From assembly GCA_020431745.1 (NCBI GenBank), contig JAGQHR010000033.1, positions 1 through 12,624 of the forward strand: a stretch of DNA of 12,624 bases, given 5' to 3'. The notes beneath the pieces were generated by a model, which ran no database searches, had not been told where the DNA came from, and saw nothing but the letters and a program-made list of their open reading frames with translations. A program made the position numbers and the translations under genes. Position 1 is the first letter of the stretch. Each line of letters opens with the position of its first letter. The stretch comes from Candidatus Eiseniibacteriota bacterium. GTDB taxonomy: Bacteria > Eisenbacteria > RBG-16-71-46 > CAIMUX01. Below are positions 5,968 to 12,624 of the stretch, in pieces.

Positions 5968-7989
5968 TCAGGGGCGCGGTACGTGCTCCACGCGGTCCCG
6001 CGAAGGCTCCGCGGCCCGATCTTGGAACTGCATCTCGTAGAGCCTCCGGTAGAGGCCGTTCCGGGCGAGCAGAGTCTCGTGCGTGCCGGCCTCCACGATC
6101 CGTCCGTCGGCGAGCGCGACGATCCAATCCGCGTGGCGCACGGTGGAGAGCCGGTGGGCGATGACGACCGCGGTCCGGCTCTCCAGCAGTCGATCGATCG
6201 CCTCCTGCACGAGCGCTTCGGACTCGGAGTCGAGCGCGGAGGTCGCTTCGTCGAAGATGAGGATCTCGGGATTCTTCAGGATGGCGCGGGCGATCGAGAG
6301 CCGTTGGCGCTGCCCGCCCGAGAGGAGCTGCCCGCGCTCGCCGATCCAGGTGTCGTAGCCCTCGGGGAAGCTCGCGATGAACTCGTGGGCGTTCGCGGCG
6401 TGCGCGGCCTCCTGCACCTCGGTGTCCGTGGCGTCGGGGCGCCCCATCCGGATGTTCTCGGTGATCGTTCCCTCGAAGAGGATCGTTTCCTGGGTGACGA
6501 GCCCGATGAAGGCACGGAGATCCGCGAGCCGGATCTCGCGGAGATCGACACCGTCGAGGGTGATGCTCCCCTCTGTCGGATCGTAGAAACGGGGGATGAG
6601 ATCGACGAGCGTCGACTTGCCGCCGCCGGAGGGTCCGACCAACGCCAGCACCTTCCCCTTGGGAATCTCCAAATCGATGTCCCGGAGCACGGGAACGTCT
6701 GCGCGATAGGCGAAGCCGACCTTTCGCAGGGCGATCCGGTCGTGGAAGCCGTCGAGCGCGCGGGGGTGCACCGGCTCAGCGACGCTGGGCCGGGAGTCGA
6801 GGACTTCGAAGATGCGTCGCGCCGCGGCCAGGCCCTGTTGGATCTTGATGTTGACCTGCGAGAGCATCTTGATCGGCTGCATCATCGCGAGCATGCCGAC
6901 GAGGAACATGAGGAAGCGGGCAGAGGCCTCCTCGTCTCCGGCGATTCGCGTCCCCGCGTACCAGAGCAGACCACACGCGACGAGCACGCCGAGGATCTCG
7001 GTGAGCGGCGAGGCGAGGGATCCGATCCGCGTCATCCGGATCATGGTGCGGGCGTAGCTGTCGGTCTCGTCCGAGAAACGTGCCACGCGGTTGGACTCGA
7101 GACCGAACGCTTTGATGATGCGCATCCCGCCCAGGGACTCGGCCAACACCGCGGTGAGGCGTGCCATCTTGTTCTGCGAAACCCGGCTCGAACGGCGCAG
7201 GGTGTGGCCGATCCGGTCGATGAGGAAGAGGCTGGGCGGAAGCACGACGATCGCGACGAGGAAAAACCGCCAGCTCGCGAAGAGCACCGTTCCCAGGTAG
7301 ACGACCAGCAACAGGCTCTGCCGGGTGAGGTCGGCGATTCCGTTGGCGATCGCGCCCCGCACCAGATCCACGTCGTTCGTGACCCGAGAGATCAGGACGC
7401 CGGAATGGCTCGCCGAGAAGTAGTCCTGAGACAGCGTCTGGTAGTGCGCGAAGAGACGGTTCCGGATATCGCGGATCACGTTTTGCTCCACGCGCACGAC
7501 GAGGTAGCTCTGCGCGTACCAGAAGAGATTCTTGAGCAGGAAGATGAGAAAGAGGACGAGGCAGAAGCGGCCGACCGTTTCCTTGGTATCGGCGCCCCGG
7601 ATCCATGCGTAGACCGTGCCCAGCGCTCGAGTGCGCCAGGTGTCGATCCGGCTCCGCAGGTCCGGCCTTTGCTCCGTATCGCCGCTCGGGTCTGCGGGTG
7701 CGGCAGGGCTCCCCGAATCGACCGTCCCTGTTCCGAGCCGCGTGCGGTCACCCCCGGGGTCGCCCGCATCCGGTCGCGTTGCGGATGCGGCGGACGGCGC
7801 GCTCATCTCGGTCTGTCCCGGGACCTTCCCCGAGAGGATGATCTCGGTGAACGGGATGATCATCGCGACGGTGAACCCGCTGAACGCGGCAAAGGCCGCC
7901 ATGAACACCACCGAAGCGATGAATCCGCCCAGATGCGGGCGCAGGAAGCGCAGAAGGCGTCCGTAGAGTCGGGCGGTTCGGAATCTCAC
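5968..7989 (-). CDS. MsbA-type ABC exporter (fused membrane and ATPase domains)
   Basis: The protein has 673 residues from a GTG at 7989. That GTG overlaps the upstream stop as GTGA and has GAGGGA about 6 nt before it. The extension to 8061 lies inside the upstream gene and is rejected. Six membrane helices are visible, near 21-51, 142-163, 222-239, 242-258, 330-347 and 357-378. The ATPase domain holds Walker A GPSGGGKST (452-460), Q-loop Gln500, signature LSGGQ (556-560), Walker B ILIFDEATSALD (576-587) with catalytic Glu581, and switch His612; all look functional. The family works as a homodimer in the inner membrane, and MsbA itself flips lipid A core. The preceding glycan fusion gene makes a lipid or glycolipid cargo likely. 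The loop between helices 1 and 2 carries an unusual insert of about 85 residues, rich in Ala, Pro, Ser, Gly and Asp. Cargo identity is not shown, so no symbol is given. Confidence 0.92.
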   Translation of the reverse strand: MRFRTARLYGRLLRFLRPHLGGFIASVVFMAAFAAFSGFTVAMIIPFTEIILSGKVPGQTEMSAPSAASATRPDAGDPGGDRTRLGTGTVDSGSPAAPADPSGDTEQRPDLRSRIDTWRTRALGTVYAWIRGADTKETVGRFCLVLFLIFLLKNLFWYAQSYLVVRVEQNVIRDIRNRLFAHYQTLSQDYFSASHSGVLISRVTNDVDLVRGAIANGIADLTRQSLLLVVYLGTVLFASWRFFLVAIVVLPPSLFLIDRIGHTLRRSSRVSQNKMARLTAVLAESLGGMRIIKAFGLESNRVARFSDETDSYARTMIRMTRIGSLASPLTEILGVLVACGLLWYAGTRIAGDEEASARFLMFLVGMLAMMQPIKMLSQVNIKIQQGLAAARRIFEVLDSRPSVAEPVHPRALDGFHDRIALRKVGFAYRADVPVLRDIDLEIPKGKVLALVGPSGGGKSTLVDLIPRFYDPTEGSITLDGVDLREIRLADLRAFIGLVTQETILFEGTITENIRMGRPDATDTEVQEAAHAANAHEFIASFPEGYDTWIGERGQLLSGGQRQRLSIARAILKNPEILIFDEATSALDSESEALVQEAIDRLLESRTAVVIAHRLSTVRHADWIVALADGRIVEAGTHETLLARNGLYRRLYEMQFQDRAAEPSRDRVEHVPRP

Positions 7990-10406
7990 ACGCGTTCCCT
8001 CGGGTCCTGCAGCACGCGCGGCCGTTCCGTCGAGTCCGGGCCGGCGCCGGTGCTGCGCCAAGTGGAGTCTACCGCCTGCGCGATCCGCAGGACGGCCTCG
8101 TCATCGCTCCGCGGTCGTCCCGCGCGCGACTCTGCGGGCGCGGACTCGGCGCGCACCAGCTGGGCGCGGTCCGGCAGCTCGTTCCAGCGCGCATCCTCGA
8201 CGCCATAGGGATCGGCCAGGAGCACGACGGTGTTTCCTGGTCCGAGCGGTGCGTAGTGATAGGGATTGGACCGGAAGAACAGCGCCACGACCGGCGCGCC
8301 GACCGCAGCCGCCAGATGCATCGGACCGCTGTCGCAGCCGAGGTAGCCGGCCGCCCGCTCGAAGAGCCGCGCGAGATCGCGGATCGGGAGCGGGGGCGCC
8401 CAATGGACGCGCTTTCCGTCGGCGAGCTCTCCGGAGACGAGGTCTCGCTCGTCGGGACCGGCGACCAGCACGATCTCGTGGTGCCTACGTCGGCGCAGCT
8501 CCGTCAGCAGGCGCGTCCACGCCGGCATCGGCCACGCCTTCTCTCCCCGTCCACCCAGATGCACGACCGCGTAGTCGTCGCCCAGGCGTTTCCGCCAGGG
8601 GTGAAGAGGTTCCTCGGCAGCCGGGCACGGGCACACGACGCCCGGATTCCGGTCCGGCTGCAAACCGAGCGGACGCAGCAGTGTGAGTGGAGCCCAGGCG
8701 AACGGGAGCGTTGCCGGAGGCGCCGGGACGGAGTGGGTGAGCGCCCCTTGGTTGCGAGGCTCGTCGAAACCGATCCGCACCGGTGCCTTGGAAGCGAGCG
8801 TGAGCACGCAGTTGAAGTAGGAGTGGGTGTTGTGGTTGGACATCTCGAAGGCGACGTCCCACTGCGATGCGCGCAGACGCTTCATCCACGGCAGGAAGAG
8901 CCACGGACGGCGCGCATGCAGCCGCTTGGGCTGCACGAACCACCGGTCGACCCACGGCCAGTCCCGCAGCAGATCGGCATACGACTCCCCGATCACCATC
9001 CCGATCTCCGCGTCGGGCAGCGCGGCGCGCAGGGCCTGGAGGAACGGCGACATCAACAGGAGGTTGCCCAGCCGGTTGTCCTGCCGCACGACGAGCACCC
9101 GGCGGATCGCACGTGCGTCGACACGGGAGCGGTCCCCGGGGCGAAGGACGGATCGCGGGGCCAGCAGCCGGGCGATCAGCGGGAGGGTGGCCGCCTTGAA
9201 GCGCTTGCTGAAGTGCCGGAACGGCGACGGTCGACGCCCGGCGGGGACACACTCGTAGATCGCGAGGACGCTCAACATCCACCAGAGCTGCGCCACCTCC
9301 TCGTCGGTCGAATAGCACTGCGAGAGACCGGCCAAGAGCATCGCCCCCATCGCGGCGCGGAGCGCTTGGGCGCGTGCACCGCAGGCTCCCCGTGTCTCAT
9401 AGAAGAAGAAGGCCCAGATCCCGATCCACGCGAGGGCGCCGAGAAGCCCCGCCTCCACCGAGTGATTCAGGAAGTCGCTGTGTGGGTGGACCGTCGAGAA
9501 GTACTCCCCGGGCACCTTGTAGGCGGGGAAGAGCGTCTTGAAGGAGCCGAGCCCGGCTCCGGCCACGGGATGGTCGCGCCAGATGCGGAGAGCGGTCTCC
9601 CAGAGGCGCCACCGCGGATCCGACGTGTCGAAGATCGAGACGAGCCGTTCGGCCAGAACACCGCGACCGAGCAACGCGATCGCGCCGAGCGCTCCGAGCC
9701 CCCCCAGGGTGAGCGCGGCCAGCCGGCGTTTCCAGAGCAACCCGAAAAGGACGGTTCCCCCGGCGAGGCCGATCCATGCTGATCTCGTGAAGGAGAACAC
9801 GATCCCCAGGAGCAGCAGCAGGGTCGCGGTCCCCCACGTGACGCGCGTGCGCGGGCCTGGGGCCGCGACCGTGGATCCGAGACCGAGGAAGAACAGCGGC
9901 AACACCACCCCGGCGTAGGTCAGATGGCTGTTCAGGTTTCCGACCGCGACGAATCGTCCGTCGCCGTAGCTCTCGAGAACGCGGTGGTGCAGATAGTCGA
10001 TCCCGATCACGTACTGGACGATGCCGTAGGCGCCAGCCAGGGCGCCGGTGATGCCCAGCGCCACGATCGCCCGGCGTCGGACTGCCGGGTCCGCCAGAGC
10101 GAACCAGAAGACGAACGGGAAGAGCAGGACCCAGGACCCGCGAAAGCAACGGAGGGATCGCTCCGGATGAACGCCCAACGGGATGGAAATCGCCTGCGCG
10201 GTGAGGAAGAACAGAACTCCGATCAGCATCCAGGGTAGGGGAGCCTTCGGGAGACGGCCCGCCGCGGCCGCGACGACCAGGACGAGCGCGAGGGAGACCA
10301 CCGAGATTTGGGCCGCAGCGATAGACCATGGGGTAGCCAGGCAGAACAGCACCACCAGGATCGTGATCGTTCGGGAATAGAGGTCGGCGCCAGCCCAGCC
10401 CGTCAC
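7986..10406 (-). CDS. Fusion of O-antigen ligase/polymerase-like membrane protein with a family 9 glycosyltransferase
   Basis: This is one 806-residue frame from a GTG at 10406, preceded by GAGGTG at about 5 nt. Residues 10-385 are a polytopic membrane protein with roughly 10-12 hydrophobic segments. It carries the Wzy_C/WaaL signature FTRSAWIGLAGG (206-217) and the periplasmic-loop motif HPHSDFLNHSVEAGLLG (307-323), including the His that is essential in ligases. A basic linker (388-433) leads to a GT-B glycosyltransferase of family 9, the heptosyltransferase family. It begins VLVVRQDNRLGNLLLMSP (437-454), with VVHLGGRGEKAWP (614-626) and the donor-site segment GCDSGPMHLAAAVGAPVVALF (start 690). 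The first part would join or polymerise glycan at the periplasmic face; the second would add a sugar, classically heptose from ADP-heptose, in the cytoplasm. Sugar and acceptor are unknown. It heads an operon with the MsbA-type exporter (GTGA overlap). Confidence 0.88.
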   Translation of the reverse strand: MTGWAGADLYSRTITILVVLFCLATPWSIAAAQISVVSLALVLVVAAAAGRLPKAPLPWMLIGVLFFLTAQAISIPLGVHPERSLRCFRGSWVLLFPFVFWFALADPAVRRRAIVALGITGALAGAYGIVQYVIGIDYLHHRVLESYGDGRFVAVGNLNSHLTYAGVVLPLFFLGLGSTVAAPGPRTRVTWGTATLLLLLGIVFSFTRSAWIGLAGGTVLFGLLWKRRLAALTLGGLGALGAIALLGRGVLAERLVSIFDTSDPRWRLWETALRIWRDHPVAGAGLGSFKTLFPAYKVPGEYFSTVHPHSDFLNHSVEAGLLGALAWIGIWAFFFYETRGACGARAQALRAAMGAMLLAGLSQCYSTDEEVAQLWWMLSVLAIYECVPAGRRPSPFRHFSKRFKAATLPLIARLLAPRSVLRPGDRSRVDARAIRRVLVVRQDNRLGNLLLMSPFLQALRAALPDAEIGMVIGESYADLLRDWPWVDRWFVQPKRLHARRPWLFLPWMKRLRASQWDVAFEMSNHNTHSYFNCVLTLASKAPVRIGFDEPRNQGALTHSVPAPPATLPFAWAPLTLLRPLGLQPDRNPGVVCPCPAAEEPLHPWRKRLGDDYAVVHLGGRGEKAWPMPAWTRLLTELRRRRHHEIVLVAGPDERDLVSGELADGKRVHWAPPLPIRDLARLFERAAGYLGCDSGPMHLAAAVGAPVVALFFRSNPYHYAPLGPGNTVVLLADPYGVEDARWNELPDRAQLVRAESAPAESRAGRPRSDDEAVLRIAQAVDSTWRSTGAGPDSTERPRVLQDPRERV

Positions 10407-10450
10407 GCGTGCACCTCGGGAAGCGAACCGGAAGGGGGCCGCTGCCTACG

Positions 10451-10480
10451 TTGACACCGCCGCTGAGCTGTTGCTAGCCT
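10451..10480 (+). promoter_or_regulatory. Possible promoter of the C25 peptidase gene
   Basis: A perfect -35 box TTGACA (10451-10456) is followed at 17-18 nt by a poor -10 (ctagcc or tagcct, 10474-10480). A 6-bp inverted repeat CTGAGC (10463-10468) / GCTCAG (10483-10488) spans the -10 region. The implied leader is about 160 nt. The weak -10 means the promoter would need help or may not be real. No better candidate is visible up to 10645, where the leader is pyrimidine-rich and otherwise featureless. Confidence 0.3.
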
Positions 10481-10529
10481 TCGCTCAGTTTTCCAGCGAC
10501 TTATGAATGATCGGCGACTCAAACGGCGC

Positions 10530-10559
10530 AGTATAGGGCTCTGGCAGAGCCGGGGACAA
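10530..10559 (-). promoter_or_regulatory. Promoter of the glycan/exporter operon with a dyad in its spacer
   Basis: On the minus strand TTGTCC (10559-10554) and TATACT (10535-10530) are 18 nt apart; the -10 box matches five of six consensus bases. Transcription would begin near 10523 and leave a leader of about 117 nt before the GTG at 10406. The spacer is almost filled by an inverted repeat at 10537-10551. Confidence 0.5.
10537..10551. promoter_or_regulatory. Inverted repeat GGCTCT-N3-AGAGCC, possible operator
   Basis: ggctct (10537-10542) and agagcc (10546-10551) form a perfect 6-bp dyad around ggc. It sits between the -35 and -10 boxes of the minus-strand promoter. That is where MerR-type activators, and many repressors, bind. 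As RNA it would be a short hairpin, but neither strand has a T tract after it, so it is not a terminator. Confidence 0.4.
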
Positions 10560-10645
10560 GCAGACGTCGGGGAGCCGACCTTCTCCTTCTGCTCGATTCC
10601 ATCCGGTCCCGATCTCTCCAATCCGGGCCCCGAGGTTTTCACACG

Positions 10646-12624
10646 ATGAATCGGAAGACCCTTGGTTTCCTGATGGGGTTCGCGGCATTCCTGGCCTGCG
10701 GGACTCCGGCCGTGCCTGCGCTTTCGGCACCAGGCCCGGGCTCGCAGTTCACGATCATCGCTGCCGATCGGGGGCTGCAGATCGAGTTCCGCTTGGATGA
10801 AGCCCACACCGGACCGGAGTCGTCTCCGATCGCCGCGACGTCGCTGGCCGTCCCACCCGGGGCGAGCGTTCACGTCGAGCGCACGATCCTCGAGGAGGTG
10901 CCGGCGGATTGGGTGGAATCGCTCGACCCTGCGGCGCGGCGCGCTCTCGCGGACGCCGTCGCGGGGGCCGTTCCTGAAGCCACGCCCCCGACGCGGCTCC
11001 GCAATCAGATGGTGACCCAGCTGCGCCATCCCTGGCTGCGGGTCGATGCCGGTCGCTTCTACCAGATCACGCGCGCACGATTCGAAGTCGCCTTTTCCGG
11101 GGCGGAAGTGGCATCCCGTCCGGCGACCGGATCGGATCCGTTCGAGCATCTGTACGAGGGCGTCGAGCTCAACTACGAGCAGGGTCGCCGGTGGCGGCTC
11201 GATCCCGTGCGCAGCACGGCGCGACGCGGTGGGGACTATTTCTCGAGCACCGGCGCCCCCTGGGTCAAGGTGCTCTGTAGTGCGGAAGACCTCTTCGCGA
11301 TCTCGGGAACCGATCTGGAGGGGTTGAGCATCGACCTGGGCTCCATCGATCCGCTGACGATTCGCATGTTCTCGCCGCGCCAGCTCCCGGTGGATGAAAC
11401 GGTGTCGGTGGATGATGCCGCCCAATGGATGGATCCGATGGCGATCCGGCTGGAAGGGATGGAAGACGGGGTCTTCGACCCGACCGACCGGGTCGTGTTC
11501 CTCGGCGACGGGCCGGATGCCTGGTACACGAGCAAGGGGCTCACCCCGCCGGGGCTGGAGGCGTACGCCCGCGATCCCTACGCCAACGAGAACGTGTACT
11601 GGTTGACCTGGGGAGGATCGTTTTCGACGGATCCGCTTCGGATGGGGAGCGAGGGCGCGGAGCCCGCGGCTCCGTTCGTGACGCGCGTGCGCGATCGCCT
11701 GCATCTGGAGGAGGACAACTTCTACAACCCGCGGATGCGCGAGCTCGGTGTCGGAACGGCGGACTGGGAGATCTACTGGTGGCGCGAGCGGACGGCGACG
11801 GAGGAGCGTGACGACATCAGCAACGTCACCGTCACGATGCCCGACCCGGTCGCCACGGAGCCCGTTTCCTTCCTCGCCCGATTCTGGGGAGCCAACGATC
11901 CTCGCGGGAATCCGGAGCTCCCCGATCACGACCTGGAGTTCCAGCTCAACGAGCACTTCCTCGATCGGCGGACCTGGAACGGGCACATCCGGAACGATTT
12001 CACGGGCGAAGGAGTCTGGCTCGTCCCCGGCGATACCCAGGTCTTCAAGATGATCCTGCACAGTCACCCCGATCCCTCGATCGTGCGGCAGGATCAGGTC
12101 GATCTCGCCTACATCGATGTCGAGTACACGCACACCCTGCGGGCGCGGGAGGATCGGCTCGCGTTCTTCGCCGGTGGCTTCAGCGGGGTCCAGTCGTTCG
12201 CGGTCAGTGGATTCGGGGGCAACGACGTCCTGGTCATCGACGCCACGACCGCGCTTCGTCCTTCGGTCGTGACGGCGGAGACGGTCCCGGAAGGCGGGGG
12301 GACGACGGTACGCTTCGTCGGGGGCACCGATCCCGTCGAGGGACTGCCCGCGCGCTACCTGCTGCGTCGGGCGAGCGGTCTTCCCAAGCCGCGCCTGGAG
12401 CGCGATGCCGCGCCGGCCGGTGGGTATCTGCGGGAGCGGACCGATCCGGTGCAGATGATCATCGTGACGCACGAGCGCTTCCGGACCGCGTCCGAGCGCC
12501 TCGCCACCTATCGCCGGACCCATTTCCCCGACCGCGCGCAGGCGCAGGTGGCGGTCGTCGACGTCCAGGACGTCTTCGACGAGTTCTCCTTCGGCCGCAA
12601 GGATCCGATCGCGATCCGGAACTT
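10646..12624 (+). CDS. C25-family (gingipain/PorU-like) cysteine peptidase, N-terminal part
   Basis: The frame is open from the ATG at 10646 to the right edge, 659 residues so far. It starts with a Sec signal peptide: MNRK, then the hydrophobic GFLMGFAAFLA, with likely cleavage near ALS/APG at 25-30. Residues 30-600 are the long beta-rich N-terminal region typical of PorU-type proteins, ending in FAVSGFGGNDVLVIDATT (518-535). The caspase-like peptidase domain then begins: MIIVTHERFRTASERLATYR (604-623) and VAVVDVQDVFDEFSFGRKDP (635-654) closely match the start of the family's domain. The catalytic His and Cys lie beyond the window, so activity cannot be judged. PorU removes the C-terminal signal from type IX secretion cargo at the outer membrane. 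Other C25 peptidases are secreted proteases, and the two cannot be separated from this part alone. A modest GAGG lies 10 nt before the ATG. The gene diverges from the glycan operon. Confidence 0.82.
   Translation, partial: MNRKTLGFLMGFAAFLACGTPAVPALSAPGPGSQFTIIAADRGLQIEFRLDEAHTGPESSPIAATSLAVPPGASVHVERTILEEVPADWVESLDPAARRALADAVAGAVPEATPPTRLRNQMVTQLRHPWLRVDAGRFYQITRARFEVAFSGAEVASRPATGSDPFEHLYEGVELNYEQGRRWRLDPVRSTARRGGDYFSSTGAPWVKVLCSAEDLFAISGTDLEGLSIDLGSIDPLTIRMFSPRQLPVDETVSVDDAAQWMDPMAIRLEGMEDGVFDPTDRVVFLGDGPDAWYTSKGLTPPGLEAYARDPYANENVYWLTWGGSFSTDPLRMGSEGAEPAAPFVTRVRDRLHLEEDNFYNPRMRELGVGTADWEIYWWRERTATEERDDISNVTVTMPDPVATEPVSFLARFWGANDPRGNPELPDHDLEFQLNEHFLDRRTWNGHIRNDFTGEGVWLVPGDTQVFKMILHSHPDPSIVRQDQVDLAYIDVEYTHTLRAREDRLAFFAGGFSGVQSFAVSGFGGNDVLVIDATTALRPSVVTAETVPEGGGTTVRFVGGTDPVEGLPARYLLRRASGLPKPRLERDAAPAGGYLRERTDPVQMIIVTHERFRTASERLATYRRTHFPDRAQAQVAVVDVQDVFDEFSFGRKDPIAIRN

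Noticed and set aside
7990..8061. 24-residue extension of the ABC exporter
   Set aside because: The GTG at 7989 has a good Shine-Dalgarno and a GTGA overlap with the preceding stop; the extension only duplicates the upstream coding region.
5983..8208. A 741-codon open frame on the plus strand
   Set aside because: It is antisense to the MsbA-type exporter, whose Walker and signature motifs are intact; composition is typical of a shadow frame.
8256..9782. A 508-codon open frame on the plus strand
   Set aside because: It is antisense to the ligase-glycosyltransferase fusion and shows no domain.
10646..10705. Lipoprotein signal on the C25 peptidase (AFLAC near residue 18)
   Set aside because: The -3 residue is Phe and hydrophobic sequence continues past the Cys. 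A standard signal peptidase site near residues 25-28 fits better.
10403..12523. A 706-codon open frame on the minus strand
   Set aside because: It is antisense to the C25 peptidase gene, which has a signal peptide and family motifs. The antisense product is charged low-complexity sequence.

Overview
The window is GC-rich bacterial DNA with tightly packed genes and no tRNA, rRNA, CRISPR array, insertion sequence or phage gene that I can see. It reads as ordinary chromosome: envelope biogenesis, fatty acid and pyrimidine genes, and one secretion-type peptidase. It contains a gingipain/PorU-like C25 peptidase, a fibronectin-III lipoprotein typical of the FCB superphylum, lipopolysaccharide-type genes of a diderm, and clear Shine-Dalgarno sites (Bacteroidota usually lack them). 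Together these suggest a high-GC, uncultivated FCB-type lineage of the Eisenbacteria/Latescibacteria/Krumholzibacteria kind. This placement is inference, not proof.

Layout. (1) 1-3708, minus strand: a mechanosensitive-channel-like MscS protein, then a small FN3 lipoprotein, then an orotate phosphoribosyltransferase fused to a Nudix hydrolase that runs off the left edge. A strong hairpin with a seven-T tract lies just upstream of the pyrE start. (2) 3771-5865, plus strand: a good sigma-70-like promoter, accA (acetyl-CoA carboxylase alpha subunit), and a membrane PAP2/Aur1-like lipid phosphotransferase that overlaps accA by ATGA. (3) 5940-5963: a hairpin between convergent units. (4) 10559-5968, minus strand: a promoter, a single-chain fusion of an O-antigen ligase/polymerase-type membrane protein with a family 9 glycosyltransferase, then an MsbA-type ABC exporter joined to it by a GTGA overlap. 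(5) 10646-12624, plus strand: the N-terminal 659 residues of a C25-family peptidase, cut by the right edge before its catalytic residues.

The genes form a coherent cell-envelope theme. AccA feeds malonyl-CoA into fatty acid synthesis, the PAP2/Aur1-like enzyme probably modifies a lipid headgroup, the MsbA-like pump flips lipid or glycolipid across the inner membrane, and the ligase-glycosyltransferase fusion would build or attach surface glycan. The MscS channel protects the membrane under osmotic stress, and the C25 peptidase resembles the one that matures cargo of the type IX secretion system. The least ordinary items are the two domain fusions (PyrE-Nudix and WaaL-GT9), the possible pyrE attenuator, and the regulatory region between the glycan operon and the peptidase, where a dyad sits exactly between -35 and -10 boxes. 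I see no convincing wholly new system.
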